A stretch of 42,421 nt of DNA from an uncultured Fusobacteriaceae bacterium (GCA_947038515.1 CAMQWJ010000015.1:1-42421); one strand, 5' to 3'; numbered from the stretch's first letter, positions 26,418 through 35,915 are shown. A program made the numbers and translations. The notes: generated by a model from the sequence alone, not told the origin.

Positions 26418-26438
26418 AAAATTCTCCTCAAGATATGA

Positions 26439-27251
26439 CTAATTTGTATTAGAAAGGAAGAGCTCTTGCAATTTTATAGCTACTCCATCTTCTTTATTGC
26501 TCAGAATGACCTCATGAGAGGGTAAAAATTTTTTTAGATCAGGATGATGATTTCCCATCAAATATCCTTTACCAACAATAGAAAGCATATCTAAATCATT
26601 GAAACCATCACCAAAAGCAATAATTTCACTTAACTTCAGTCCATTTTGAGAACAAATGAATTTAATCGCCTCACCTTTTGAGGAATCTTTATTCATAATT
26701 TCAAGGCAAGTTTTTGAACTTAAAGTAAAATTAACTTCATTTTTTAAAATTTTTTCTAATTCATTTTTTAAAGTAAATATTTTATTGCCACTTTTTTCTA
26801 AGAAGAAAAATTTAATAATTTCTTCGCTATTTAAATTCTTAAAATTAGGAACTATATGTTGAATAAACCCAGTTTCATCACAAAAACCTTCTAAATCTTC
26901 TATTTTGATTTCAGAGTACCATTTATTATTTAAAAATAAGTTTTTATGGATTTCAGAATCAAAATTGAAATTAAGAATTTTATTTACAATTTTTTCAGGG
27001 ATATTTTTTGAATAAATTAGTTCATTTTTTTCATTGTGTATTCGAGAACCATTGGAAGAAATTAAATAGGAATCGAGACCTAATTTTTTCTTTATAACAA
27101 ATCCTTCTTCATGATGTCGACCAGTGGCTATATAAATATCTATACCTTTCTTCTTAATTTTTTTGATAATCTGTAGAGTATATTCAGATAAAATATGATT
27201 TTCATTAAGTAATGTTCCGTCTAAATCACAAATGATAGCTTTACACTTCAT
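26439..27251 (-). CDS. Cof-type HAD-IIB sugar/nucleotide phosphatase
   Basis: A 270-residue HAD-superfamily hydrolase of the Cof/YidA type (subclass IIB). Motif I CDLDGTLL is at residues 9-16, motif II TGRHHEEG follows, and the C-terminal motif IV IIAFGDGFNDLDML is present, with the lysine of motif III near SSKGEAIKFI. The cap (about 85-190) is the C2 type. Such proteins dephosphorylate sugar phosphates, PLP or FMN with broad specificity; the substrate is not predictable. The start at 27251 has AAGGAGGAG 9 bases before it. First gene of the HAD-cca-aroA operon, divergent from the tRNA genes. Confidence 0.92.
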   Translation of the reverse strand: MKCKAIICDLDGTLLNENHILSEYTLQIIKKIKKKGIDIYIATGRHHEEGFVIKKKLGLDSYLISSNGSRIHNEKNELIYSKNIPEKIVNKILNFNFDSEIHKNLFLNNKWYSEIKIEDLEGFCDETGFIQHIVPNFKNLNSEEIIKFFFLEKSGNKIFTLKNELEKILKNEVNFTLSSKTCLEIMNKDSSKGEAIKFICSQNGLKLSEIIAFGDGFNDLDMLSIVGKGYLMGNHHPDLKKFLPSHEVILSNKEDGVAIKLQELFLSNTN

Positions 27252-27302
27252 ACCTTCATTCTCCTCCTTGATTATGCAATAATTTAATTATAATTCATTA
27301 AT

Positions 27303-27308
27303 ATTATA
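27303..27308 (-). promoter_or_regulatory. Extended -10 element of the HAD-cca-aroA operon
   Basis: On the minus strand TGG-TATAAT (TATAAT at 27303-27308) is an extended -10, with an A/T-only -35 region. It lies about 50 bases before the HAD start and is back to back with the tRNA promoter at 27339-27368. Confidence 0.6.
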
Positions 27309-27338
27309 CCATGAAAAAAAATAAAAAAAAAATAATAA

Positions 27339-27368
27339 TTGACATCTCTTATTTAAATATGCTATTAT
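27339..27368 (+). promoter_or_regulatory. Predicted promoter of the tRNA-Pro/tRNA-Gln unit
   Basis: A consensus TTGACA at 27339-27344, 18 bases and TATTAT at 27363-27368 precede the first tRNA by 13 bases, the position expected of a strong stable-RNA promoter. Confidence 0.78.
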
Positions 27369-27381
27369 ATGTAAGTTAGGA

Positions 27382-27458
27382 CGGAATATAGCGCAGTCCG
27401 GTAGCGCACCTGCCTTGGGAGCAGGGGGCCGCAAGTTCGAATCTTGCTATTCCGACCA
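27382..27458 (+). tRNA. tRNA-Pro, anticodon TGG
   Basis: A 77-base cloverleaf: acceptor CGGAATA/TATTCCG, D stem GCGC/GCGC, anticodon stem CCTGC/GCAGG around loop CTTGGGA (anticodon TGG), and T arm GCAAG-TTCGAAT-CTTGC, with discriminator A and a genome-encoded CCA. It is co-transcribed with the tRNA-Gln that begins 7 bases downstream. Confidence 0.97.
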
Positions 27459-27464
27459 TCTAAT

Positions 27465-27539
27465 TGGGCTGTCGCCAAGCGGTAAGGCATCAGACTTTGA
27501 CTCTGACATGCGTTGGTTCGAATCCAGCCAGCCCAACCA
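27465..27539 (+). tRNA. tRNA-Gln, anticodon TTG
   Basis: A 75-base cloverleaf: acceptor TGGGCTG/CAGCCCA, D stem GCC/GGC, anticodon stem TCAGA/TCTGA with loop CTTTGAC (anticodon TTG), T arm GTTGG-TTCGAAT-CCAGC containing one G-T pair, discriminator A and encoded CCA. Confidence 0.97.
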
Positions 27540-27554
27540 TTAGAAAGTAATTTA

Positions 27555-27593
27555 AATTCAACCGTATGCTATTTTGTACAGTTGAATTTTTTT
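27555..27593 (+). terminator. Intrinsic terminator of the tRNA unit
   Basis: AATTCAAC (27555-27562) pairs with GTTGAATT (27581-27588); after a C/A mismatch GTA/TAC extends the stem. A run of seven T (27587-27593) follows. Confidence 0.82.
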
Positions 27594-27659
27594 AATAAAA
27601 AGCATTTTTATTATTTTTTAAAATTAATAATACATACTAAATTGCCTTAGGAGGATATT

Positions 27660-29462
27660 TTGGAACAAAAATTTAAAAGAAATTTTTCAATTATTGCACA
27701 TATAGATCATGGAAAATCAACAATTGCAGATAGACTTCTAGAAACTACAGGAACGGTTACAACTAGAGATATGAAAGCTCAACTTTTAGACTCTATGGAC
27801 TTGGAAAGAGAAAAAGGGATAACAATAAAAGCCCAAGCAGTAACTCTTTTTTATACTGCTAAAGATGGACAAAAATATGAATTAAACCTTATAGATACTC
27901 CGGGTCATGTAGATTTTATATATGAAGTTTCACGTTCTCTTTCTGCCTGTGAGGGTGCAGTTTTAATTGTTGATGCCGCACAAGGGGTTGAAGCCCAAAC
28001 ACTTGCTAATGTATATTTAGCTATTGAAAATAATCTAGAAATACTTCCAGTTATTAATAAAATAGATTTACCAGCTGCAGATGTAGAAAAAGTAAGAAAT
28101 GAGATTGAAGATATTATAGGAATTCCAGCAGATAATGCTGTTTTAACTTCAGCTAAAAGTGGACTTGGAATAGAAAATCTATTAGAGGCTATAGTTGAGA
28201 GAATTCCAGCTCCTGCATATGATGAAAATGCTCCACTAAAAGCACTTATTTTTGATTCATTATTTAATGATTTCCGAGGTGTAATAACTTATGTTAAAGT
28301 TCTTGATGGACAAATAAAAAAAGGAGACAAAATAAAGATTTGGTCTACAGAAAAAGTTTTTGATGTATTGGAATGTGGAATTTTTTCTCCTGTAATGAAA
28401 CCACAAGATATTCTTTCCACTGGTTCTGTTGGCTATATTATCACAGGAATCAAGACAATCCAAGACACTCAAGTAGGAGATACTATCACTAATCCTTCTA
28501 ATCCTTGTGAGTACCCTATGGAAGGTTTTAGACCTGCTCAATCAATGGTTTTTGCAGGAATATATCCTATTTCAACTGATGATTATACTGATCTTAGAGA
28601 TGCCCTTGAAAAGTTACAGTTGAATGATGCCTCATTAACATTTGTTCCTGAAACTTCTCTTGCATTAGGATTTGGTTTTAGATGTGGATTTTTAGGTTTG
28701 TTACATATGGAAATAATTGTTGAAAGATTGCGTCGGGAATATGATTTAGATCTTATTTCTACAATGCCATCTGTTGAATATAGAATTCTTTTTGAGAATA
28801 ATGATACTTTAATAATTGATAACCCTTGTGAATTTCCTGAAGGGGGACAAGGGAAAAAAATTGTTGAAGAACCTTTTATAAAAGGAAATATAATTACTCC
28901 AAAGGACTATGTTGGAAATGTAATGGAACTGTGTCAAGAAAAACGTGGAGTATATATTGATATGAAATTTATTGACGATACCAGAGCAATGGTATCTTAT
29001 GAGTTACCATTGGCAGAGATAGTTATTGATTTTTACGATAAATTAAAATCAAGAACTAGAGGATATGCATCTTTTGAATATGAAATGATTGGTTATAAAG
29101 AATCTTCACTTGTAAAAGTTGAAATTTTAGTTACTGGAAAACCAGTAGATGCTTTTTCATTTATTGCACATGAAGATCATGCATATTCTAGAGGACGGGC
29201 AATTTGTGAGAAATTAAAAGAAATAATACCAAGACAACAATTTGAAATACCTATTCAAGCTTCATTGGGAGCAAAAATAATCGCTCGTGAAACAATAAAA
29301 GCATATAGAAAAAATGTTACTGCTAAATGCTATGGTGGGGATATTTCAAGAAAGAAAAAACTTTTAGATAAACAAAAAGAAGGGAAAAAAAGAATGAAAC
29401 AAATTGGAAATGTAGAGATTCCACAAGAAGCATTTGTTTCAGTTCTGAAATTAAATGATTAA
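27660..29462 (+). CDS. lepA: Elongation factor 4 (LepA)
   Basis: LepA is a translational GTPase that binds ribosomes in stalled or mis-translocated states. The GTPase motifs are G1 [10 protein letters not shown]2 region [12 protein letters not shown]3 DTPGHVDF, G4 NKIDLPAAD and G5 SAKSG. EF-G-like domains II, III and V follow, and the LepA-specific C-terminal domain ends in [26 protein letters not shown]. The 600 residues are standard. The start is TTG 27660 with AGGAGG 7 bases upstream; no ATG precedes the conserved [17 protein letters not shown]-type region. The operon partner lspA/lepB-type genes seen elsewhere are absent. Confidence 0.98.
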   Translation: MEQKFKRNFSIIAHIDHGKSTIADRLLETTGTVTTRDMKAQLLDSMDLEREKGITIKAQAVTLFYTAKDGQKYELNLIDTPGHVDFIYEVSRSLSACEGAVLIVDAAQGVEAQTLANVYLAIENNLEILPVINKIDLPAADVEKVRNEIEDIIGIPADNAVLTSAKSGLGIENLLEAIVERIPAPAYDENAPLKALIFDSLFNDFRGVITYVKVLDGQIKKGDKIKIWSTEKVFDVLECGIFSPVMKPQDILSTGSVGYIITGIKTIQDTQVGDTITNPSNPCEYPMEGFRPAQSMVFAGIYPISTDDYTDLRDALEKLQLNDASLTFVPETSLALGFGFRCGFLGLLHMEIIVERLRREYDLDLISTMPSVEYRILFENNDTLIIDNPCEFPEGGQGKKIVEEPFIKGNIITPKDYVGNVMELCQEKRGVYIDMKFIDDTRAMVSYELPLAEIVIDFYDKLKSRTRGYASFEYEMIGYKESSLVKVEILVTGKPVDAFSFIAHEDHAYSRGRAICEKLKEIIPRQQFEIPIQASLGAKIIARETIKAYRKNVTAKCYGGDISRKKKLLDKQKEGKKRMKQIGNVEIPQEAFVSVLKLND

Positions 29463-29530
29463 ACATATATAAAGTAAAAAGGTTCTTTACCATTAAAAAG
29501 AACTACTCTCAACTAAAAGTGGAGGTTACT

Positions 29531-30049
29531 ATGAAAGAGAATATTGCTTTAATTGGCTTAATGGGCTCTGGAAAAACTACTATTGGAAGAGAACTTGCTA
29601 AAGCATTAGAGATGAAATTTATAGATATTGATTCTATTATTACTACACGAGAAAATAGAAATATTGTTGATATTTTTAATGACGAAGGTGAAGAATATTT
29701 TAGAAAATTAGAAAGAACAATTATAGATGAAGAGTCAAAAAAAAATAATATTGTTATTTCCACTGGTGGTGGAGTAATTATAGATAATAGTAATATTAAA
29801 AACTTGAGAAAAACATCTTACGTTATCTATTTGGATTCTTCTCTAGAGTGTATATATGAAAGAGTTAAAAATGGAAAAAAACGCCCTCTTCTCAATGATA
29901 TAGATGATTTATACAAGAAGATTGAGGAATTATATGAGCAAAGAAATTGGTTGTATAAAATTTCATGTGATTTTACAGTGGAAATTGTTCTTGAATCTTC
30001 TATTCAAGACACTGTTGATATTATAAAGAAAGCCTACATTAAAAGTTGA
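29531..30049 (+). CDS. aroK: Shikimate kinase
   Basis: Shikimate kinase phosphorylates shikimate at the 3-hydroxyl, making the substrate of the AroA encoded nearby. Walker A GLMGSGKTT is at the N-terminus, followed by FIDIDSII (shikimate-binding DxD), IVDIFNDEGEEYFRKLE, the STGGGVI glycine loop and RPLLN in the lid. Length 172 residues. ATG 29531 has GGAGG 5 bases upstream; GTG 29519 lies before the ribosome site. A 7-bp hairpin (GTTCTTT 29482-29488, AAAGAAC 29497-29503) lies in the gap after lepA. The last codons form the left arm of a 25-bp palindrome shared with the end of sbcC. Confidence 0.95.
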   Translation: MKENIALIGLMGSGKTTIGRELAKALEMKFIDIDSIITTRENRNIVDIFNDEGEEYFRKLERTIIDEESKKNNIVISTGGGVIIDNSNIKNLRKTSYVIYLDSSLECIYERVKNGKKRPLLNDIDDLYKKIEELYEQRNWLYKISCDFTVEIVLESSIQDTVDIIKKAYIKS

Positions 30050-30075
30050 ACTTTTAATGTAGGCTTTCTTTATAA
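30021..30075. terminator. 25-bp perfect palindrome acting as shared terminator of aroK and sbcC
   Basis: Positions 30021-30045 and 30051-30075 are exact reverse complements over 25 bases around a 5-base loop (TTGAA). The left arm encodes the final residues of AroK and the right arm includes the stop and last codon or so of SbcC. A GC-containing core (GCCTACATT) with flanking A/T suits a bidirectional terminator. Confidence 0.85.
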
Positions 30076-33000
30076 TAATTTTATTGAACTTCCCTTAACT
30101 CCAGGAACAGCAGAAGAAACTTCAATTTTTCTAACTAATCTTGATTTTAGTTCTTCTACATGTGATATAATACCAATTTTAATTTTTTCTTCTTTTCTAA
30201 TATTTTCAAGAGAGTCCATTACTTTATCAAGTAAATTAGGGTCTAAGGTCCCAAATCCTTCATCTAAAAAGAAAAATTCTAATTGTGTTTCACCTTTTAG
30301 TTGTAATTGGTTTGAAAGGGCCAAGGCTAAAGAAAGAGACACAATAAACATCTCCCCCCCTGATAACGTTGAAACTGCTCGTTTAACCCCTGAATTAAAG
30401 CTGTCTACTATAAAAAAATCACAAAGTTCATCATTAATTAGAGTGTATCGCCCATTACTTATTTTTTCTAGTCTTTGAGATGCTAAAGCTACTATAATAG
30501 CTAACTTTTTTTCAGAAATATATCTAACCAGTTTTTTAGCCCCTACTTTTTTTGATAATTCCACTATGAGATCATAATGATTTTGAGCTTTTTTCTCTAA
30601 CAGTAAGATATTTTCAATTTCTTTACTAAGTATTTTTTTTTCATCTAATTTTTTTTCTAATAATTTAACTTTTGAAGAGAGATCAAGATAATTTTTTTCT
30701 ATTTCAATATTAAGTTCTTGTTGATGATTCCATTCTTGTAAAGTTAAACAATCTCCATTTAATTCAGAAATTATTTTTTCATAAAAACTAGTATTTCTAA
30801 CTACTTTTGAAGAAAAAGAATCAATTTTATTTTTCAGTTGAATAATATCTTTATCTAAAACTAAAGTTTCTTTTATTACTTTAATATTATCAAGTTTACA
30901 TTTTTCAATATCAAGGAGTAAAATTTCTTTTTTCTCTTGAGAATCTTTTTTATAAACTTCAATTTTTCCTATTAAGATAGAAATTTCTTCGTTTTTAATT
31001 TTTAATTTTTCCATTTCATTTTTGAGTTCAACAGATAATTTTCCATTTCTTAAGTCTAAAACTTCAATGTTTTTTGTTAAACTATCTACTGTTAGTTCAT
31101 TTTGTTCCATATTTTTCTTTTTAAGTAAAATATCTTCAAGAGAAATTTCTAAAAAAAGAGGATCCAGAAATTTTATTTTGTTTTCTGAAACTAATATAAG
31201 TTCATTTTTATTGGTTAAAGAATCTTTTCCATCTTTTATTTGTATTAATAAATTTTTTAAAATAGTATCATTATGTATATTATTATTTTTTGCTATAGTT
31301 AGTTTTTCTTTTAATTCATTCTCAAATTTATTTTGATTTTCTAGGATTATTTTTGTCTCAGAAATTAAAGATGAAAAATAAATTAATTTGGTTTGAATTT
31401 CTTCTTGAGGATTTTCATTTAAAAACAGTTCCTTTTCATTTATTCCTTTGTTAAAAGTTTCAACAGTATTTTTATATGTTCCTAATTTTTCTAAGGAATT
31501 CTCCTTTTCATATCTTAATTGTTTTAAGAGATCATTAGTAATATCAATTTTCAAAGTAGAGCCATGAGCAAGAACTGGATGGTGCTCAGAGCCACACACA
31601 GGACATGGAGTCCCCTCAACTAAATCTTGAGACAACTCTGCACTTAATTTTTTTTTGATTTCACTTTCTTGAAATAAAATCTCTTTTTCTATTTCTTTCA
31701 AGTTTGTTTCAGAATTTTTTATTTTTTTAAATTCAAAATCTTTATTTTTTATTAGCTCTTCTTTTTCCAAAATAAAAGTTTTAATTTTTTTATCTAATTC
31801 TAAAAGAAGAATATTTTCATTTTCTAATTTTAATAGATTCGAAGGAGCAATATAATCTATTTTTTTAATCTCCATTTCTAACTCAAGAATCAATTTTTCT
31901 TCATTTTTTTTATTAGCTATAGTTTTAGCAAAAGAAGTTTCAAGGTCTAAATATTTTTTATTTAGTATTTGAATTGATTCTATATTTTTTAAAAGTTCTC
32001 GTTTTTCAATCCATATTTCTGTTATTTTTTTTAAATTTTCTCTAGAAAATTCAATTTTATTTCTTTCTGTTCTTTTTTCTTCTATTAAACTTCTATTTTT
32101 CTCTTGTTCTATTTCTAACAGTTTTCTATTAGTCTCCTCATTTATAAAAGAAATTTTTAGTTTTTCTAGATTTTGTTCTTCATTTTTTGTAATAATTTCT
32201 TCTTGTTCAATAAGAAAAAGTCTATTTTGGAATTCTTTAATTGTTTCAAGATGTTTTAGAAGATTTTCATCTCTACTATTTTCAGAAATTTTGGACTCTA
32301 AATATTTTTTTTCTTCAACTATTTTTTCTAATTGGAGAGTTAAATCATATATTTTTTTTGATTTTTCAAAATTTTTCAGAAATATACTTCTTTCAATCAA
32401 TTTTTTTTCAAGAATAATATTATTAAATGAAAGTTCTTCTTGGAGTTCTCCTATCTCTGTCGGAGTTATTTCTCCTTTTCCTATTCTTTGATTTTGATAT
32501 TTTTTAACCTCATCATCAGATTCTTTTTTCTCTATTTTTATACGGTTTTCAAGAAGCACACCATATTTTTCTAGTGAAAAAATCTTTTCAAGCATAATAA
32601 ATTTTTCAGTATTTTTTAGTTTTAAAAATTCAGTAAACTTACCTTGGGGCAGCACAACAGAACGTGTAAAATCTATAATATCTATTCCAAAAGTTTCTTT
32701 TACTTGAAAATCTACTTTTGTCTTTTTATCAGCTATAATTGTCCCATTTTTGAGCATAAAGGGATCTTTAGAATTAATAACTTCTTCACCTTTAGACTTT
32801 CCTTTTTTATATATTCTGGTTATTTCATAAATATCACTTCCCAAAGCATATTTATAATAGACTTTCATCTCCTTAGAAGCATCATTTAAAGCATTTTTAA
32901 CACTTCCCCCATCCATTGCTCTGGGTATCTGATCATATAGTGCTAGTATCATTGCATCCAGTATAGTAGATTTACCACTTCCAGTTTCTCCAAAAATACC

Positions 33001-33093
33001 AAATAAGCCATATTCTGTTAATTTTTCAAAATCAATTTCTACTGCCTCTTTAAAGCTATGAATTCCTTCAAAGGATAATTTTATTGGTCTCAT
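30070..33093 (-). CDS. sbcC: SbcC, ATPase subunit of the SbcCD nuclease (Rad50-like)
   Basis: SbcC forms the ATP-driven coiled-coil arms of SbcCD, which cuts DNA hairpins and processes blocked ends. N-terminal Walker A GETGSGKST is at 35-43. Long Lys/Glu-rich coiled coils flank the zinc hook CPVC near residue 498. The C-terminal lobe has LSGGEMFIVSLSLALALS (signature) and FFLDEGFGTLD (Walker B/D loop). The 1007 residues match E. coli SbcC (1048). ATG 33093 overlaps the last base of the sbcD stop (TAATG), a coupled arrangement in the usual sbcD-sbcC order. A run of seven G lies in the codons for the LSGGE signature (30354-30360). Confidence 0.96.
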   Translation of the reverse strand: MRPIKLSFEGIHSFKEAVEIDFEKLTEYGLFGIFGETGSGKSTILDAMILALYDQIPRAMDGGSVKNALNDASKEMKVYYKYALGSDIYEITRIYKKGKSKGEEVINSKDPFMLKNGTIIADKKTKVDFQVKETFGIDIIDFTRSVVLPQGKFTEFLKLKNTEKFIMLEKIFSLEKYGVLLENRIKIEKKESDDEVKKYQNQRIGKGEITPTEIGELQEELSFNNIILEKKLIERSIFLKNFEKSKKIYDLTLQLEKIVEEKKYLESKISENSRDENLLKHLETIKEFQNRLFLIEQEEIITKNEEQNLEKLKISFINEETNRKLLEIEQEKNRSLIEEKRTERNKIEFSRENLKKITEIWIEKRELLKNIESIQILNKKYLDLETSFAKTIANKKNEEKLILELEMEIKKIDYIAPSNLLKLENENILLLELDKKIKTFILEKEELIKNKDFEFKKIKNSETNLKEIEKEILFQESEIKKKLSAELSQDLVEGTPCPVCGSEHHPVLAHGSTLKIDITNDLLKQLRYEKENSLEKLGTYKNTVETFNKGINEKELFLNENPQEEIQTKLIYFSSLISETKIILENQNKFENELKEKLTIAKNNNIHNDTILKNLLIQIKDGKDSLTNKNELILVSENKIKFLDPLFLEISLEDILLKKKNMEQNELTVDSLTKNIEVLDLRNGKLSVELKNEMEKLKIKNEEISILIGKIEVYKKDSQEKKEILLLDIEKCKLDNIKVIKETLVLDKDIIQLKNKIDSFSSKVVRNTSFYEKIISELNGDCLTLQEWNHQQELNIEIEKNYLDLSSKVKLLEKKLDEKKILSKEIENILLLEKKAQNHYDLIVELSKKVGAKKLVRYISEKKLAIIVALASQRLEKISNGRYTLINDELCDFFIVDSFNSGVKRAVSTLSGGEMFIVSLSLALALSNQLQLKGETQLEFFFLDEGFGTLDPNLLDKVMDSLENIRKEEKIKIGIISHVEELKSRLVRKIEVSSAVPGVKGSSIKLL

Positions 33094-34268
33094 TATTCAT
33101 CACCAACCATTTTTAAAAATAATTCAACTAACTCTTTATTTGGTTCAACACCATCATCATTCTTATAGAAATCAATAAAAAGAGGTTTAGAGTCCATTTT
33201 TGAATAATCAAGATGGTTTTTTGAAACTTTAATTGTAGATTCTAAGGTAGATTCAAATTCTGGAATTATTTGGACAATATTTTTATTTTCTTTTATTTTT
33301 CGAATCTCTTCACCTGTAAGATAACGATTTGTTCGTATCGTTAAATAAATCCATTCTTCGTTCTGTATTAACTTTTGTGAAAGTTCAACAGCTTCTTCAC
33401 CACTAAGAACAGTATAACTTTTTATAGGTTTATAGTTTTCTAAAATTATTTCTTTAACTTCTGTCTTTAGATTGCCTTTTAATTCAGCAACAAAGACTTT
33501 TTTTTCATATTTATTTTCTGAAGAACGATATTCAATAGGGGAACCTGAATAGTAAGCACGTTTTTTTTCAAATTTCATAGAACGATGAATATGTCCAAGA
33601 GCGATATAATCAATATCAGGTAAATCATTCAGCTGGACACCTAAGCTACCACCGAGTTCTATATTTCTTTCATCACCATCACCAGAACTACCAGTAACAA
33701 ATAGGTGAGTTAGAATTATTCCAGGAATATTTAAAGGTTTATTTTTTATCCCTTCGCTTAAAATTTCACCTATTTTTTCTGAATAGTTAACTTCTTCAAA
33801 AGAAATATTTAAAGCGGTGGGACTGGGATAAGGTAAAGAATATATATATATTTTTTCACCATGAATTTCTATTGTTATACTCCCTTTATCAGAAGCAATA
33901 ATTTCAAAATTTCCATATTTTCCAACTTCTTTAATTTCAAAAGGTTTTTCATAAATAATAATTCCAAATTCCTTTGCTAATGAGGCACTTGCAGCTAATC
34001 TTTCAGAATTATCATGATTACCAGGAATAATAATTACAGCTCGATTTCCATCTTTTGAAATTTTTTTAATAGATTGATAAAATAGTGTTTCGGCTTCAGC
34101 TGAAGGATTAACAGTATCAAAAATATCTCCTGCAATTAATATAATTTTAGGTGATTCATGTTCTATTATTTTCACAAAAGTTTCTATAAATTTTTTTTGT
34201 TCTTCTATTCTTTTTATACCTTCAAGTTTTTTTCCAAAATGCCAATCAGAAGTGTGAATTATTTTCAT
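33093..34268 (-). CDS. sbcD: SbcD, nuclease subunit of SbcCD (Mre11-like)
   Basis: SbcD is the manganese-dependent nuclease of SbcCD. The calcineurin-type phosphoesterase motifs appear in order: HTSDWHFGK (5-13), LIAGDIFDT, IPGNHDNSERL, ILTHLFV and ALGHIHRS. The C-terminal cap and SbcC-binding region complete the 391 residues. ATG 34268 has AGGAG upstream. It probably shares a transcript with the EamA gene 60 bases upstream and overlaps sbcC by one base. Confidence 0.96.
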   Translation of the reverse strand: MKIIHTSDWHFGKKLEGIKRIEEQKKFIETFVKIIEHESPKIILIAGDIFDTVNPSAEAETLFYQSIKKISKDGNRAVIIIPGNHDNSERLAASASLAKEFGIIIYEKPFEIKEVGKYGNFEIIASDKGSITIEIHGEKIYIYSLPYPSPTALNISFEEVNYSEKIGEILSEGIKNKPLNIPGIILTHLFVTGSSGDGDERNIELGGSLGVQLNDLPDIDYIALGHIHRSMKFEKKRAYYSGSPIEYRSSENKYEKKVFVAELKGNLKTEVKEIILENYKPIKSYTVLSGEEAVELSQKLIQNEEWIYLTIRTNRYLTGEEIRKIKENKNIVQIIPEFESTLESTIKVSKNHLDYSKMDSKPLFIDFYKNDDGVEPNKELVELFLKMVGDE

Positions 34269-34328
34269 TATTACTCCTATTTAATATATTGCTTATAATT
34301 TAACCTATAAATTTTTGTTGAGATAAAA

Positions 34329-35189
34329 TTAATCAGATTTTTTATTTATAATAAAACTGCTAACAGCTGATCCAATCACTAAAACTCCACCAATAATAGA
34401 GTAAATATCAGGAACTTCACCCCAAAAAATAATTCCATACATAGAAGCGAAGACGATATTAAAATATTGAAATATTGAGACTTTACTTGCTATAACTGAC
34501 TTATAGGCTAATGTTAAGAAAAGTTGTCCTGCTCCTGAAAGCACTCCGATCATGATAATTGGTAGTAATTCTTTAAAAGTTGGAATTTTAAATCCTGTAA
34601 AATATAAGACTGGAATCATAAATATTGAAGAATATATTGAAAACCATAAAACAAGATTTGCTGGTTTTTCAAAACTACTAATATGTCGAACTAATGTATA
34701 GGCAGCTCCTGCAAAAATAGCAGATGAAAATCCAATAAGAGATGGAATAATAGAGAAATCAAGTTTAGGTTTTATAATAAAAATTGCACCGATAAACATT
34801 ACTGTAAGAAAAATAATTTGTTTTATAGTAATTTTTTCTTTTAGAAAGATAAAAGCAAAAATAGTAACCCAGATAGGGGATAAATTATTTAATAAAACAG
34901 CATTTGCTAAAAATAGATTTTTTATTGCAATAAAATAGCAAACCGCTCCTGCAGTCCCTAGTAAAGATCTATAAAACAGCATTTTTTTTGATTTAGAAGT
35001 TTTTCCAAAAAAATTAAGTTCATCTTTTTTAGTAATTAGAAAAATAAATATTGCACTTACTATCCCTCTAAAAAAAATTAATTGATAAGGTGAAAATTCT
35101 CCACTTGAAACTTTGGTAAATGCTCCCATAGTAGCAAAAGACAAAGCAGATAAGCACATAAATATGGTTCCTTTAGTATTATTGGTCAT
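34329..35189 (-). CDS. EamA/DMT-superfamily transporter
   Basis: A 286-residue membrane protein with ten predicted helices arranged as two five-helix EamA repeats. The first starts at MCLSALSFATMGAFTKV with FFRGIVSAIFIFLI and LLNNLSPIWVTIFAFIFLKEKI. The second spans IGFSSAIFAGAAYTLVRHIS to YFNIVFASMYGIIFWGEVPDIYSIIGGVLVIGSAV. The repeated P-x-x-x-x-x-x-F-x-x-x-E-x-x signature (NLSPIW...LKEKI; FNIVFA...WGEVP) is typical of drug/metabolite exporters. The substrate is unknown. It lies 57 bases after the nicotinamidase gene on the same strand. Confidence 0.9.
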   Translation of the reverse strand: MTNNTKGTIFMCLSALSFATMGAFTKVSSGEFSPYQLIFFRGIVSAIFIFLITKKDELNFFGKTSKSKKMLFYRSLLGTAGAVCYFIAIKNLFLANAVLLNNLSPIWVTIFAFIFLKEKITIKQIIFLTVMFIGAIFIIKPKLDFSIIPSLIGFSSAIFAGAAYTLVRHISSFEKPANLVLWFSIYSSIFMIPVLYFTGFKIPTFKELLPIIMIGVLSGAGQLFLTLAYKSVIASKVSIFQYFNIVFASMYGIIFWGEVPDIYSIIGGVLVIGSAVSSFIINKKSD

Positions 35190-35246
35190 TAATTTTCTCC
35201 TTTATCCTTTTGTTACTCTTAAAATTTTTAGTTTAAGACCTTAGTA

Positions 35247-35864
35247 TTAGACAACATCTTGTTCTAAAATAATGTTAGCCCCTTTCTTTTTCATTAATTC
35301 TATTGCATTTAAGGAATCTTCTGGTAATAAATTTACACCTCTACAGGCATTTTGAATTAAAAATACTTTATACCCTAATTCTAAAGCATCAAGAACAGTT
35401 GACAGTACACAATAGTCTGTTGCAAGACCAACGATATATAGTTGAGTAATATTGTTCTTTTTAAGAGTAAAATTCAAATCTGTCTCTTCTAATTTACCAT
35501 TATCAAAAAAACCACTATATGAATCTATATTAATATTTGTACCTTTTTTGATTAAATGATTTATTGGTAATAGTTCTTTATAGAGTTCACTTCCCAGAGT
35601 ATTTGCCACACAGTGAACTGGCCACCAAATTTGATCTAAACCATGGAGTATTCCCTTTTCTCCAATAACTTTATTTGAGTTAATCGCAAAGCTTTTATGT
35701 TCTTTAGGATGCCAATCCAGTGTAGCAACAACTAATCTCTTTTTTTCATTAAATTTTTTTATAAGATTATTAATAATTGGTATTATTTCCAAACTTTTTT
35801 CTACTTCTAGGGCTCCACCTTTCATAAAATCATTTTGGACATCTACAACTAATAGTGCAATCAT
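35247..35864 (-). CDS. pncA: Nicotinamidase (isochorismatase-fold amidohydrolase)
   Basis: PncA deamidates nicotinamide to nicotinic acid in NAD salvage. The isochorismatase-family core is clear: LLVVDVQNDFM (catalytic Asp), TLDWHPKEHKSF (metal-binding Asp/His region), VHCVANTLGSEL and the nucleophile cysteine in GLATDYCVLSTVLDALELGY; KKGTN carries the likely catalytic lysine. The 205 residues fit PncA. I chose ATG 35864, preceded by AAAAGGAG; the longer frame to 35882 has no better site. Confidence 0.92.
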   Translation of the reverse strand: MIALLVVDVQNDFMKGGALEVEKSLEIIPIINNLIKKFNEKKRLVVATLDWHPKEHKSFAINSNKVIGEKGILHGLDQIWWPVHCVANTLGSELYKELLPINHLIKKGTNINIDSYSGFFDNGKLEETDLNFTLKKNNITQLYIVGLATDYCVLSTVLDALELGYKVFLIQNACRGVNLLPEDSLNAIELMKKKGANIILEQDVV

Positions 35865-35915
35865 ATTTACTCCTTTTTTCAAATGAATAATAAATAAAGT
35901 TGAGATTATAAATAT

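Noticed and set aside
27382-27593. tRNA pair as an integration site for a mobile element
   Set aside because: The tRNA 3' ends are not repeated downstream, no integrase is nearby, and lepA follows directly after a terminator.
28260-28541. Antisense open frames inside lepA, sbcC, aroA, fplA, holA and others
   Set aside because: All lie within strongly supported genes, lack ribosome sites and give low-complexity translations.
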